Assembly (NCBI GenBank): GCA_030159075.1
Contig: BROG01000241.1
Location: 434,001 to 498,000 of the forward strand
Origin: Atrina japonica
Taxonomy: Eukaryota; Mollusca; Bivalvia; Pterioida; Pinnidae
Reading direction: 5' to 3'
DNA length: 64,000 nt
Shown here: positions 1 through 11,817 of the stretch, one piece after another
How positions within the stretch are numbered: the first letter of the stretch is position 1
How the letters are laid out: each line of letters starts with the position of its first letter
Translations under genes and position numbers: made by a program
Notes under the pieces: generated by a model
What the model saw: only the letters and a program-made list of their open reading frames with translations
What the model was told of the DNA's origin: nothing
Databases searched by the model: none

Positions 1-1521
1 TGTTTGGTTTTTTTTATTTTACTTGTTAATTCATGTCAGCAACAATTATTTTCATTTATTTTTTTTGAAAATCTTATTCAAAGTTCTGTCCACTCAAATC
101 CAATGATAACGTACTGATAACAATCAGACCATAATTACTCAGAGATTTTTGTGGGTGTTAACCATATAGCAATTAACTTGTATTTACAATTTGGGTTTAA
201 CCTTTTAGAGGATATGTTTTTTTTAAATATTCATACACTGCAACACAGTAAATATCATGCTGGATGTAAAAAAAATCAACAAAACAAACAAAATTAACTC
301 CAGTGTATCTTAAGACATCAACATAAGTGGCAATTCACTTTGTATATTGAAAAAAATAATGTCTACAAGAGGTCATTGATACTAACATTTGGACGATTTA
401 CACCTTGAACCTTATAATGTAAATAAAGTAGTGTTTTAAGTTCAAGCAGTGCTACATCCTCCTACCACATGGAATATAACTCATTTTATTTGAAGTGTCA
501 AAAGATGATGGTTTCAATATCAGATAACAGACTCCACCTGGCTGCATAAAAGCCCAGAAGTAAATGTTACGAAGAAATCATTTTATCTAAGCAACAATTA
601 GAGACAAAGATATGCTTCAAATTCCTGTCTTCTCTGAATCCAAAAACACAACCAATAAATGTTGCCTTTTCACTTTCTTTAAAAAAATTGGTACATGCAG
701 CTGTGATATCAGATTTCAACTGTCAGCAAATCAAGAGAAAAAGAAAAAGGATAGTAAATCATGTCAACATATCAAAGGAGAGAAAGAGAATGGATAGTAA
801 TGCAAGTAAGAAGAACAGCAACATACACACACAGACAAGGCTTAAACAATTTGCCCCCAGTGACTGATAGTTATGGAATAAATAAAACTTAGAAAAGGCA
901 AACAAACACATAGAGACAGATAGATAAATACACATGTACATGGATTATATACATATATTAGGCTTATTATTAGCATTTTCCCTAGAGGGTTTTAGCAGAG
1001 CACCTTGACAGGGATAAAATTTAGTTTTTCTGTCTCACTAGTCATTTTGACTAGTTGAAAAACAATTTTTTCTAGTCCTATGACAAATTCACTAGCCCAA
1101 AAGGCGTACTATGAATTATGAAATTGAAATCTGTTTACTGAATTGGTACTAGAATTACTGAATTGGTAATTGGGCGACTATTGCAATCTTGTTGCTCAGT
1201 TCGCACTTTGACTTACCCTGTGCAAGTGGCCAACCATTGACATCTAGCTCTGTTAACTCAGCATTGCTCATGTTTATACTGTATAGTTTATACATATTTT
1301 ATACTGGTCAACAGAACTACCTGAACCACAACCTTGAATAATTCACTGTAAAAGTTACTAGTCTCTGGTGGGCAGACTGCTATTTTTTAACCCTGCTCTT
1401 CCTGCCCCAATTTAATCTGCGTGTCAACCCTACTCATTTTACAAGTTCTTGTCCTGTCCCATTTTTTGTACACCCAGCAGAAAATTATACATCTGTGACA
1501 TTTTCATACTGTTATGCCCAT

Positions 1522-1526
<5 letters not shown>

Positions 1527-1558
<32 letters not shown>
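1527..1558. repeat. (TG)n microsatellite
   Basis: An uninterrupted TG dinucleotide run of about 16 units, followed by a short tatg-rich stretch. It creates a spurious Cys/Val open frame. Confidence 0.95.
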
Positions 1559-1559
<1 letters not shown>

Positions 1560-1585
1560 ATGCATGCGTGTGTGTATGTATGTAT

Positions 1586-2068
1586 GGTGGAATCTCGTTA
1601 TGTCAAAATCGGATGAGTCGAAATTCCAGTTATGTTAAAGTCAAAAGGCTGGTCCCAATTATCTTACTATATATTTATACTACTTTTATTCCAGATATCT
1701 CATAATTTTTGTCTAAAAAGTATTTTCCTGGTCCGAAAGATCGAAATATTACAGAATGGTCACTTGTTATCTCGAAGTTACAATCTGTGACTGAAGATTT
1801 ACATGTTGTATGCAAAAATCATTCTTAAAATTACTTGTTTACCTGCAAAACACAGGACAATTGACTTCTGTTAACAAGCCAAAGTGAAAGTGTAAATAAC
1901 AACTGCCTAAATTCTATTTGAATTAAGCAGTACTCTGAGTAGGTCTATTCGATGTTCAATGAGAATAGAAAATATGTGAACTGAAAATTTTGGTTATCTC
2001 AGATTTGAGATATCTTGAAGTAAATGTGGCAGTTCTGTGAATTTTAAGATAGCGAGATTCCACTGTAT
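1586..2068. mobile_element. pogo-like non-autonomous element, long copy
   Basis: The left end reads TGGAATCTCGTTATGTC and the right end reads GATAGCGAGATTCCACTGTA, so the ends are inverted repeats. The terminal pattern, CAGT followed by A/G-rich bases and an ACCTC-like block next to TA, resembles the ends of pogo/Tigger elements of the Tc1/mariner superfamily. No transposase is present, so this is a MITE or decayed copy. The superfamily call rests on end similarity only. Confidence 0.55.
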
Positions 2069-4358
2069 TTTGTACATGTATATACAAATTCATACATAGT
2101 GATAAAATCAGCCCATTAGTTTGATGACACATAAAATTTAACAGGACTATGTAATTTTTGTCATCTTAGCACATTTAAAGATGTCAATGACAGGTGAATT
2201 TGACTGATATCATAATAGATGACCACAGATAGATTGATACATCAAAATTGAGATGACAATTAGTCAACATTCAATGGGAAGCGATTCATAGGACTTTAAG
2301 TATAAACTAAACAAATTATGTCAAACAATTCCTATTCTCCTTCAAGTGCTTGTAATGTGTTTTTGTGGTTTTGAAAACAAGTATGTATGATAGCCTAAAT
2401 GTTTTCCTGATTACAGCATGCAAATGTTGGCATACAATGTATGAATGTTGTAGTGAATATGTACTTGTGAGGTGACTCAAAGTTAACTAATTAACCCTAA
2501 CTCTTCGTGAGTGGCATCTGAAGTTTTGGGTTTGAATGTTACAAAATATTGGCATTTCCTTTTTAAAAACTTCTTTGTGCCACATCCATGTCAGCTTCAA
2601 TACATGAGTGTTGTATTCTAATATAAAAGATTTACACATTTCTGATTATTGGTATCATACTACAAATGTATATAAATATAAACTAAAGCATTAGAATATG
2701 TTATGTATTTTTAAGATACAAGCACCTGTCTTGGCAGTCCTTAGAGTATTAAATTTGGCATGACCTATTTCATGACCTAGTCTTACTTGTATAGGGCATT
2801 TTTTTTGGAAATTGAACTACATGTACTGCAGCTCAAGAATACAGACCTAATGCTGTGACACAAAGAAATAAATTAAGAAGAGTAATTAGGGATCTTCATG
2901 AAATGTGCATGTATGGCAAAGTGACCTGCTGAAAAAAGCACAGTTTGAAATAATTCAAAACAGTGCAAATGTTTTGAGACAAGTAAATAATAAAGCAAAA
3001 CATCTACATATAAACAACAGATGTTACAACAGTAACACCATGGTTATGAACTTTGAAGGCCAGCTGAGATAAATATCTGAAGCAATGCAACAAAAACAAT
3101 AAAAGGTTATGTTAACATCAGGGAACTGGGAAAAATTAACATAGTATTCGATATATTATACCACAATGGCTACTCAGTATGTACATTTATATGTAGTAAA
3201 AGACACACCATTTTGGTAGTTTTTTAATGTATATAGATTAGTGTGGAATATTTAAATAGAAAAATGCTGACCGCAACTGAATGCAATCAAAACTCATGTT
3301 GGTTGGCAGAACCAAACTGATTCCTTTTCCCCATTTTGTTTTTATTATCCTGAATGCTTGTACTTCAAAGAAACTTCAAAAATTGTTGACCCAATTTGTT
3401 TCCCTTTGAATTTCTGCCATCAGATAACGACTGAAACATTTTAAGATTTGCAAAAACATGTATAGAGGGGTGACAACACTGAGGAAAGTTTTATTTTTCT
3501 CTATATATTTCATATAAAACAACATTTTTTCCAATCATTCATGAAGAGCCAATTCAAAAGCAACTTTAATAAAACTCATACCATGATCTCAAAATATCTA
3601 ACACGTTCATTGTATACTTGCTCCTAAAGTTAAAATTTTCTATTTTCAAGATTAAGCAGTTTTAACAGAAGCTGAAATTCTTTATGTCACAACTACTGAT
3701 TTATTCACATTAAAAAGAGACGTTCAAATTATGTATCTTGCAGAACCTATTGGTACTATAAAACAAAATGATGGACCATGCATACATGTACATGTTACTT
3801 AAAAACGTCATTTTCCAAAAATCACATGTACAAAGAAGCTTAGAAAAACCTCAGCTGATACACTTTACAATGTTTGCTGTCGATTGGGATTTTACACACT
3901 TGAAATAATTTACGACATTTGAACAGAAGCAGGGTTCAAAATTAATGGTTCACTGTAGTCTGTCAGACCATGACTAGTAACTTTTGCAGCGGACTAGTCA
4001 AGGTTGTGCTTCAGCTAGTCCTGTTGACTAGTAGAAAATATTTATAAATGATAAATGAAAGTATGTACATGTATGTTGATTGAACACCAGAAGTACTTAA
4101 TCAACCTCTTTGATATTTTTCTCAACTCAAACTAAGATTTGTTTGTCTTAATATATTTCAATTAACATGTAAGTGTGTATGTGTGCGAGGGGTGTGTGCA
4201 TACACATGTACAGAACCTTGACACTGTACTGTAGTCTGTAAATGCACAGAGAGGATTGGACAAAGGGGTATATGAGATGGTGTGGGGGTCGCCAACTCGG
4301 ACACGTGGGTTTTCTCTGGGTACTCTGGTTTCCTCCCACAGCAAGGACCCCTGCATGC

Positions 4359-4517
4359 AACCGTCAGGGCCAAACAGACATATATATAAACTGACATAAC
4401 TTGTTTGTTAACCGTCAGGGCCAAACAGACACATATATATAAACTGACATAACTTGTTTGTTAACCGTCAGGGCCAAACAGACACATATATATAAACTGA
4501 CATAACTTGTTTGTTAA
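4359..4517. repeat. Three-copy tandem repeat, 51-53 bp
   Basis: Units start with AACCGTCAGGGCCAAACAGA at 4359, 4410 and 4463 and end with ACTTGTTTGTT. The copies are almost identical and differ mainly by two extra bases in the internal TA-rich part. Confidence 0.95.
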
Positions 4518-5022
4518 TCATTGTAAAATACTGGTAAATAAAGTTTAAGCTTTAAAACAAAGAAGAGCTTCCAGAAGAAATCTCTTTATAAAACTTGAAT
4601 CTAAATACGTATATGTAGAACACACACAAAAATGTTTTGATGCATATTAACACCATTATGTAGACTTGAGATTTTATTTTATAATATTCTTGTTTTTGAA
4701 ATTTAAATATGGCCATATTCTACATGTATAGCCATCAAATGGTAATGTGAGATCCTTCGAAACAGAACAAAAAATTACATACTCATTTCGGACTATTACA
4801 AAATGATTAAAATAAATGCCTACATGTACGTTTACTATACATGTAAGCGAAGTCTAATGGAATAAAGAAGTTCAAAGAAAGAGATGCTGTGAAGAAAGAG
4901 CATGTATATGAAACAATTACTAAGGTTATCCATCATGTAATCCTTGTCAAATACTTCCAAACTTGTCTAGGGCAGGATGATGATAAGGACACTAGCTGAA
5001 GGTGAAATGCTTCAAATTTACG

Positions 5023-5204
5023 TACAGTGAAACTTATATATAATGACCTCCTTTGGGACACAAGAAAACCAGTGTTTATAGGGAGGTGGTCTTTATATAG
5101 AAGTTGATTGGTACACAAATGGTACTACTGAGGATGGCAAAAAATGGTCTTTATGACCAGGTGGTCTTTATACAAAGGTAGTCCCTAAAGCAGGTTTTAC
5201 TGTA
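5023..5204. mobile_element. pogo-like MITE
   Basis: The element is bounded by TACAGTGAAACTTATATA and AGCAGGTTTTACTGTA, with internal blocks reading GGTGGTCTTTATA and ACCACC-type sequence. It belongs to the most abundant small family of the window (further copies at 9764, 39746, 41294, 56458 and elsewhere). It has no coding capacity. Confidence 0.65.
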
Positions 5205-5210
5205 CATCAA

Positions 5211-5383
5211 TACACTGGAACCTGTCTTGAGAGATCATCCCATCAAGGAAATGTGGTCTCTCAGGACTAGTGATCTTCTCTTAAAAGGTCTTATGTAATG
5301 GAATATTCAACCAATTGGTTTTCAAAATTTGGTCTCTTATGGTCTTTCCTGAGAGTGGTCTCTCGGGACAGGTTCAACTGTAA
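5211..5383. mobile_element. pogo-like MITE
   Basis: The left end TACACTGGAACCTGTCTTGA and the right end TCTCGGGACAGGTTCAACTG are inverted repeats. The interior keeps GTGGTCTCTC blocks, and the total length is about 173 bp. It lies only a few bases from the preceding copy of a related subfamily. Confidence 0.65.
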
Positions 5384-7729
5384 TTATCGAAACAAACATA
5401 TCCAAGGAGTGGATTGTCCTGAGTTTACATGCACTGTAGACTATACCTTGCTCACATTTTTTTTATTTTCAAAATCTGAAAAATAAGAAACTATGAATGC
5501 AGTCAATTACACTAAAACCCAACATCACTTTGAAGATGTGTGTTGTTTTAAAATTTATTATCTACCGGTATCCCTTCAAGACAGAGTACAATGTACAGTG
5601 TATTAAATATAATATTCATTCAATATAAATTATAATACTGGTTACTTAAATACATACACGTATATGTATTTGCCATTTCCATTTGAATATATCCTTTGTA
5701 CATTGTATTGAATTCTTCTTGTAACACTTTATGTTTCTGAGAGATTTCAATATAAACCTTGAACTTGAACTTGAAAGCTATGTTTTTCTGTAAATCAGTG
5801 ATGGCCGTAAGCAAATTGGACCAGTTTTACTATTTGGACTTAAAGACTTAATCTACTGAAAAACTGCCAAATACGAACAAGAAGTTTTGTTACACAGTTG
5901 TAAGTGCCAGAGAGAAAAATTATAATTACTTTTTATGAAAGTTTAACTATTTATCTCTTCTTATTAATTTTTATCAATTATTATATATTACAATGTCAAA
6001 TTTATTTCCCAATATTATATTACAATGTATCTTTTTAATTTCTTTATTCCAAACTACATGTACTGGACCACTTATTTCTGTAAGCCGATCTCACTTGAAA
6101 TATATGTACAGTAACACTGTACAATGACATGGAAACATCAACACCTGCATGGTCCAGATTCTTTTCTGCAAATTTGGTTAAGCTTTTATCTTTTAAAATG
6201 TTAAAAATTGTAAATCTGTTTAGGTAAGACAGGTGTATATCAATGGTGGAGTAATTGCATCTCAATTAAATGTGTCTTACGGTGAACTTACTACACATTA
6301 AATTACTCCCTAATCAGCTTACAGTTACAATGTATGTGTAAACCTCGATTCCTTTCTTCCACGAATCTTTTCTTCTTCGTAATGATTATCTGACCTCATT
6401 CCATTTATAAATGATAATCAAATTATTTACCTGTCCGTTTACCTATCCCAAATATTTAGATCCCTAGGATACATAAAACAGGGCATGTCTACGAAGTTGC
6501 TATAAATAATTTCAGTCGGAATGTTTTTAATATGAGCATGTATTTTGGGAATGCAGAAAGTGACATCTTGTTTTACTTTCGAGACTCCAGACTGTCGTAT
6601 ATATGTATATGTGTGCTTGTTTACACCCAAAAGGAAACAATATAGAATAGGACAATTAGAGCATATTATTTACGCACAGATATTACAGGTATACTGTGAT
6701 ACATTAAAGGGAACTATCCACTGACAGGTGTGGTGATACATGTATTCCACTATTTGATAGGTCAGTTGACCAGTACAGGTATAGAATGTACATGTTATAT
6801 GTATCAGCTATATATACAAGTACATGTGCCTGAAAGACAGGTTTTACTGGACTTCAACCATGAGTAACATTGAAACCACATCTTGATATATTGTACTTAC
6901 AAACTCATTGCAGCAAACTTAATTAGTCCATATGTCTACATTTAGCATCATTAAATATACATGCATAATTAGGCAGTTAATAAAGAATGCCTCAACAACA
7001 GGCTGTTAATTTACTTTCACATGTGTACTCAGGTTTCTCCTTGTAGAGTTCTAATTAAGAAATCTATCTTAATACAGACCTTTACAGTGTGCAATTACTG
7101 TGTTAATACATGAATAATTTAGAGAATTATAAATAGATAGTGGTATATCTATGATCTGCCAGTAGGCATCTCTTGTTATCAGTTTGATACATGATGCTGA
7201 ACTGAAACTACTGAGAACATAAATTACACTGTAACACAGGGCTCTCTCATACTTAGTGTGGCAATGTATATACATTGCAGTTAGGCATCATTATCAAATT
7301 ACATGCATAATAACCATGTCAAAGTAAATCAGAACAGATGATTGACAGTGATAGCAAAACAAGATTTGATCTGATTTTTGTCTTTTTACATACAGTAAAC
7401 CATGTACTGTACTAGTACTAGTAGTCTAATCCCAATTGTTGCAGTTCAGCAACAGATCTCAAACAGAAAGGGAGAAGTCGTAGCTCAGACTTGAGAGGGA
7501 GCAACTCTTTTTTTTCCCTGTGGTATATATGTATACAAAATACATGACTGTAAATTATGGTCTTCCAAAATTAAAAAGTTTAAAACTATGTGTACATGTA
7601 GGTTATTAAGATTTAGGTAAAACCTTAGAAAATAATCACACGACTTATGTCATAATGTGTCAGGTGGTCTTTATACAAAGGTGGTCGCTAAAGCATTTGG
7701 TTCTTATGAGAGAACTACATGATAGTTAG

Positions 7730-7995
7730 ATACCAATGGCCACTGAGAGGGCAGGGATTTTCCACATTCCTTTGGGAATGGATCCTGGGCATTTTGAATT
7801 GAGAATTTCTGCAACATTGTTTTGAAATCTGGAAATCTAGAAATACACAAATCTATGTGAAAAAAACAAAAGAATCCCTTCAAATTCATTGTCATTTTAC
7901 TTCAATAGACAAAAATGCATGTTTTTGCATTGGGAATGGGACTTTGTTACAGCCCCATATGATACATGTACAATGTAGGGTGGAAAATTCCTGGA
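7730..7995. repeat. Dispersed repeat with GGGATTTTCCACCCT-like ends
   Basis: This stretch resembles 16660-16805 and 27500-27725. Shared blocks are the ATTCATTGTCATTT segment, TTTTTGCATTGG and AGGGTGGAAAATCC. It is probably a non-coding mobile element of low copy number. The boundaries are approximate. Confidence 0.5.
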
Positions 7996-8119
7996 AGCTG
8001 TCTTTCAACACAGGAGGTTCTCATAAAATAATTCACCTCTGAAGACGCAGTTGGAATGGGTTACATTAATGATACAATGTATGAGGTAAAATCAATGTTT
8101 TCAGAGAGTGCAGGAGCCT

Positions 8120-8210
8120 AACTCATTCACCCCTAAAGACACATTTGGACTGGTCTATGTCATTGATTTACAAAAGAGTCCATCATTTTTCAGAAGCTAA
8201 TGAGTTAAGG
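8120..8210. mobile_element. Short palindromic MITE (TAACTCAT family)
   Basis: The copy runs from ACTCATTCACCCCTAAAGAC to GAAGCTAATGAGTTA. The same roughly 90-bp element recurs at about 22435, 23905, 24378, 25067, 45280 and 61236. Its ends are near-complementary (TAACTCATCAACCCCTGAAA and TTTAGGGGTGAATGAGTTA), as expected for a tiny TIR element. Confidence 0.6.
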
Positions 8211-9107
8211 ATTATCTAACCTAATCTGAATGTCATTTTCATATTCTACTGTGTTGTTCTAAGAGGTCTGTAAACGTACTTTATAACATGTACAAAATAT
8301 CAAATTATTTAGAAGTGAATCACATATAAGTATAAACTATCACAAAAATGTTTTAATGAATCTTAATAAATTAATCCAATTATTTGTCAAATATTTTGCC
8401 AATGTATCAAATCCTATTTAAAGCTTTGCATAATAAAGTCATACTCATGATTGTATTAATATAATAGCACTTAACATCAGGAGTTATTTCCTGACTTACT
8501 TCACATTTTCTTGTTCTCCTCCCATACAAGAATTTTCATTCTTCAACAAAGTACAACAAAGCTAGATTACAAGTAGATAAACTATGGGCTAAAAACAGAA
8601 ACTCTTTATCATACAATGTAGAAAATGATACAATTTCAAGCTGGAGTAAGATTTCCTGTTATCTTCGAACCAGTAGATTTTATTTTTGCCTTTTCCTTCT
8701 TTACTAGCATTTTAAATTTCAACTTAAACAGATAATCAGAGTCATCTGCCAATAGCCTGGATACATGTTTCGAGACAGATAAGAAGAGAGATGGGAGAAA
8801 AAAAAGTTCTCTGTCAAGCTGTTACTGTTTGATGTGTCAGGTTTTGTACAGGAGTGATTATATATCAGTTTGCATACACGTGTACAATGAGCCAAACAAA
8901 ATCACAAGACTTCTTTCCTTGGATGATGCAAATAAACATACATGTATTTATTTTTTTAAACATTTGCCATAGCAACAAGCATTTCATCTTGTGTGTCAAT
9001 CAATGTGTGGTCATCACTGTAATAAAGGCATTGATAACAGATATAGAGATTGACAGAAAGATGAACAGAAAAAAAAGAGAGTGAGCAACAGGGAGGGAGA
9101 TATAAAA

Positions 9108-9190
9108 TGAGATAGAAAGAGCGGGAAGGAGAGACAGATAAAAGAGACAGAGATAAAGATTTGAGAGAGAGAGAGAGAGGGAGAGAGAAC
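9108..9190. repeat. GA-rich simple sequence
   Basis: A purine-only stretch built mostly of GA and GGGA units on the plus strand. It produces a spurious Ser/Leu-rich open frame on the minus strand. Confidence 0.8.
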
Positions 9191-9763
9191 TAAAGCATAT
9201 ATCACAAGTTTCAATTATGAATTCTCAACATAAAATTCATAACTGAAATGAAAATTTATTTGAAATTTTTGTTTAAAATGAAGCTAGATTACATGTTATA
9301 GATAATTTCTCAGAAACTGACTGTTACACTTGGCTACCTGTGTCAGAGAAAAGGACAGGTATCTATTTTAGCATTACATCACTACATGCATAATACAATA
9401 CTTGAGTCTCACCACGACGCATTGCCTATATACCGTACACATATATACAGTAGAACTCTAATGAGTCGAAGTTTAAGGGACCACCTACATTTAGAAAAGT
9501 TCGAAACATAGGGACTTCGACTCATGGATGGTAACCGCAAACCATACATTTTTTAATTTCAGAGGTTCTAAAAGGTTTACATGTATATGGCTGCTTCAAA
9601 AACATTTAAGACATATAGGGTCATTATGATTAATAATTAATGCTAAATTTAACTTACTTTCCCTGAAATTAAAACATTGAGTGTTTATGAGAAGGAGAAG
9701 AATTATCATCAAGATATTGGACCAATTAAAGTTTGAATTATAAAATGTTTATACATTGTAAAT

Positions 9764-9945
9764 ACAGTAAACCTGCTTTAGCGACCACCTGTGTATAAAG
9801 ACTACCTGGTCATAAAGACTTGTTTTTGCTGTCCCCAACAGTACCATTTGTGTACAAATCTACCTCTATATAAAGACCACCTGTCTATAAAGACTAGTTT
9901 TGCTATGTCCCTAAAAGGGTCTTTACATGCAGGTTTCACTGTAGT
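9764..9945. mobile_element. pogo-like MITE nested in the 9448-10354 element
   Basis: The left end is ACAGTAAACCTGCTTTAGCG and the right end is CATGCAGGTTTCACTGTA. The internal CCACCTGTGTATAAAGAC and GGTCATAAAGACT motifs match the copies at 5023 and 60543. Confidence 0.65.
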
Positions 9946-10271
9946 GTTAAAGGGACATTAACTGATTTTTTTTTTACTACTTTGATAAACAATGACAAAA
10001 AAGAGAGATACATAGGCATACAAATTCTTAAATTCCTGTTTTTTTTTTGTGAAAATTGCTTGAGAAACCCAGGTTTGGCACTTTTTCAATTGAAAGTGAT
10101 TAACTCAATCTTACAATTTGTATTTACCACACTGTACCTGACCTTATTTCCACAAAATAATGTAGAAATATAAAAAAAAATTATGTCAGTGTATAGCTCT
10201 TTTTTGTTAACTGGACATCAAGTACAAGCAATGTAATTAGAAAAAAAATTTTTTTTTAAACAAAGCTAATA
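9946..10271 (+). mobile_element. MITE with AAAGGGGCATTAGCTG ends, copy 1
   Basis: It begins TTAAAGGGACATTAACTG and ends near ACAAAGCTAAT. The interior has TTTGTGAAAATTGCTTGAGA and CTGACCTTATTTCCACAAAA. This family has four copies here (also 32912, 36080 and 59757), about 310-425 bp long, with short inverted ends and no coding potential. The 36080 copy matters because it touches an IVD exon. Confidence 0.65.
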
Positions 10272-10354
10272 ACAAAATTATTTGAAATTTGTGAATAGTT
10301 TGAAACATTGAGAAATTTGATTCATTGAGGTTCCACTCATCAGGAGTTCTACCT

Positions 10355-10356
<2 letters not shown>

Positions 10357-10401
<45 letters not shown>

Positions 10402-10406
10402 ATATA
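10357..10406. repeat. (TA)n microsatellite
   Basis: A TA run of about 15 units followed by TATG units, directly next to the right end of the nested element described at 9448. Confidence 0.9.
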
Positions 10407-11668
10407 CACATTATGAAAATCATAAATTTATCAATAAACATACAGATGTTGTGATGCTCCTTACATATGAATCATCTTCATGTCAAATGAAAATATAAAA
10501 AAATAAATATTTTCAAAAATTTGCTTACATGTACCACAGGTAAATACAGATTAATACATGTACATCCATGTGTACCGGTATATTGATAAGGTCTTTACTA
10601 AGGCATCTGGTACAGATTTATTGCATAGGAAGTTGTGAAACAATGCTATAGTTAACATTACAATACAACTGATAATAAATGTATTATTGTTCTGACAATT
10701 GTGATTTTGTTGTCATGTCGGAACTAATCCACAATATCCATTTAAAAAACCTCAAAACTTTTAAATCTTTCCAAGGACATTATTTTTAAAAACTAGAGTA
10801 GTACTGAAACTGTACTGAAAAAGTGCTAAAATTTTCCACCACAAAAATCCCACAATGATAATGTGTAGGTAAATAGATAAACCCCTTAGGGAACAGATGG
10901 ATGTAATTTAAGTCTGTCACTACAGCATGTGAAGAAAGAAGATAGATTATCAAACAGTATACAAATCTTTCTCACACACAAAACCCGGCATTTTTCAACC
11001 TTTTCATATCTTGAGCATCTGATTTACAAACAGTCAATTCTTCCTGATTTTTATCACTTTCAATTCAATCTATATGCAAATGAACAAAATGTATGTAAAT
11101 ATTGCTCCATGTTTATTTTGATACCAATATCAGACATAAGTCTGTGGCATACTGCTAATTGTGAATGTGTGTATTCTCAGTGTACAGAGATGTAGAAGTA
11201 CATGTATTAAGATAAATCTGTGTTCAATTTGAATTGTACATGTACATATGCCAAGTTCCATCCAACTGATGTTGAAACTTTTTCCATTAATATTCTCTGA
11301 AGAAAACTCATCATTTCTATGTGTGACAGAGGTACATGTAATTGATGCCTTTAGTGGGTGAAGAAGTCACTTCCTACATCAGGTGATGCAGATACTGCCT
11401 TCATTTCGTTGACAGTACATGTAATATGTAGAGTCTTTTCCTTTTATATCCGAGATACAATGTACTGTACATATAGTATACATGCTATAGTCTTACATTG
11501 GTAAGGTTGTTTTCTGAGATAGTCTAGGCCTACAAAATGTATGATGTACCTGTACAATGAATCAAAGACACTGTCATCAAGAGCTCATAAGAAATATACT
11601 GTACTTCAAAGGTAGAGTACACTATACATGTACAAGCTAATTACTTTTGATAAAGGAAATATGGTACA

Positions 11669-11817
11669 GTGGAACCAGGTTGTCTTGAGAGAAATGTGGT
11701 CTCTCAAAAGCAGTTTTCTTCAAAGGATTATTTACATTGTAACTGTAACATTAAAAGTGGTTTTTAGAAACACATGTTGTCTTCTATGACCGTGGCTGCT
11801 CATGATAGGTTGCACTG
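11669..11817. mobile_element. pogo-like MITE
   Basis: Bounded by TACAGTGGAACCAGGTTGTC and GATAGGTTGCACTGTA, with ATGTGGTCTCTCAAAAG inside. It is about 150 bp and non-coding. Confidence 0.6.

Larger units (their letters stand above)
9448..10354. mobile_element. Inverted-repeat element interrupted by two nested elements
   Basis: The ends read ACAGTAGAACTCTAATGAGT and ATCAGGAGTTCTACC. An uninterrupted relative lies at 42957-43361 and shares GGATGGTAACCG, TTTCAGAGGTTCTA, the AAAACATTGAGTGTTTATGA block and AACATCGAGAAATT. In this copy the shared sequence stops near 9763 and resumes near 10272. Between those points sit a pogo-like MITE (9764-9945) and a second MITE (9946-10271). Confidence 0.65.

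Noticed and set aside
4158..4424. Overlapping 64- to 88-codon minus-strand frames
   Set aside because: Three overlapping frames are open by chance across a tandem repeat and TA/CA-rich DNA; none shows protein family features.
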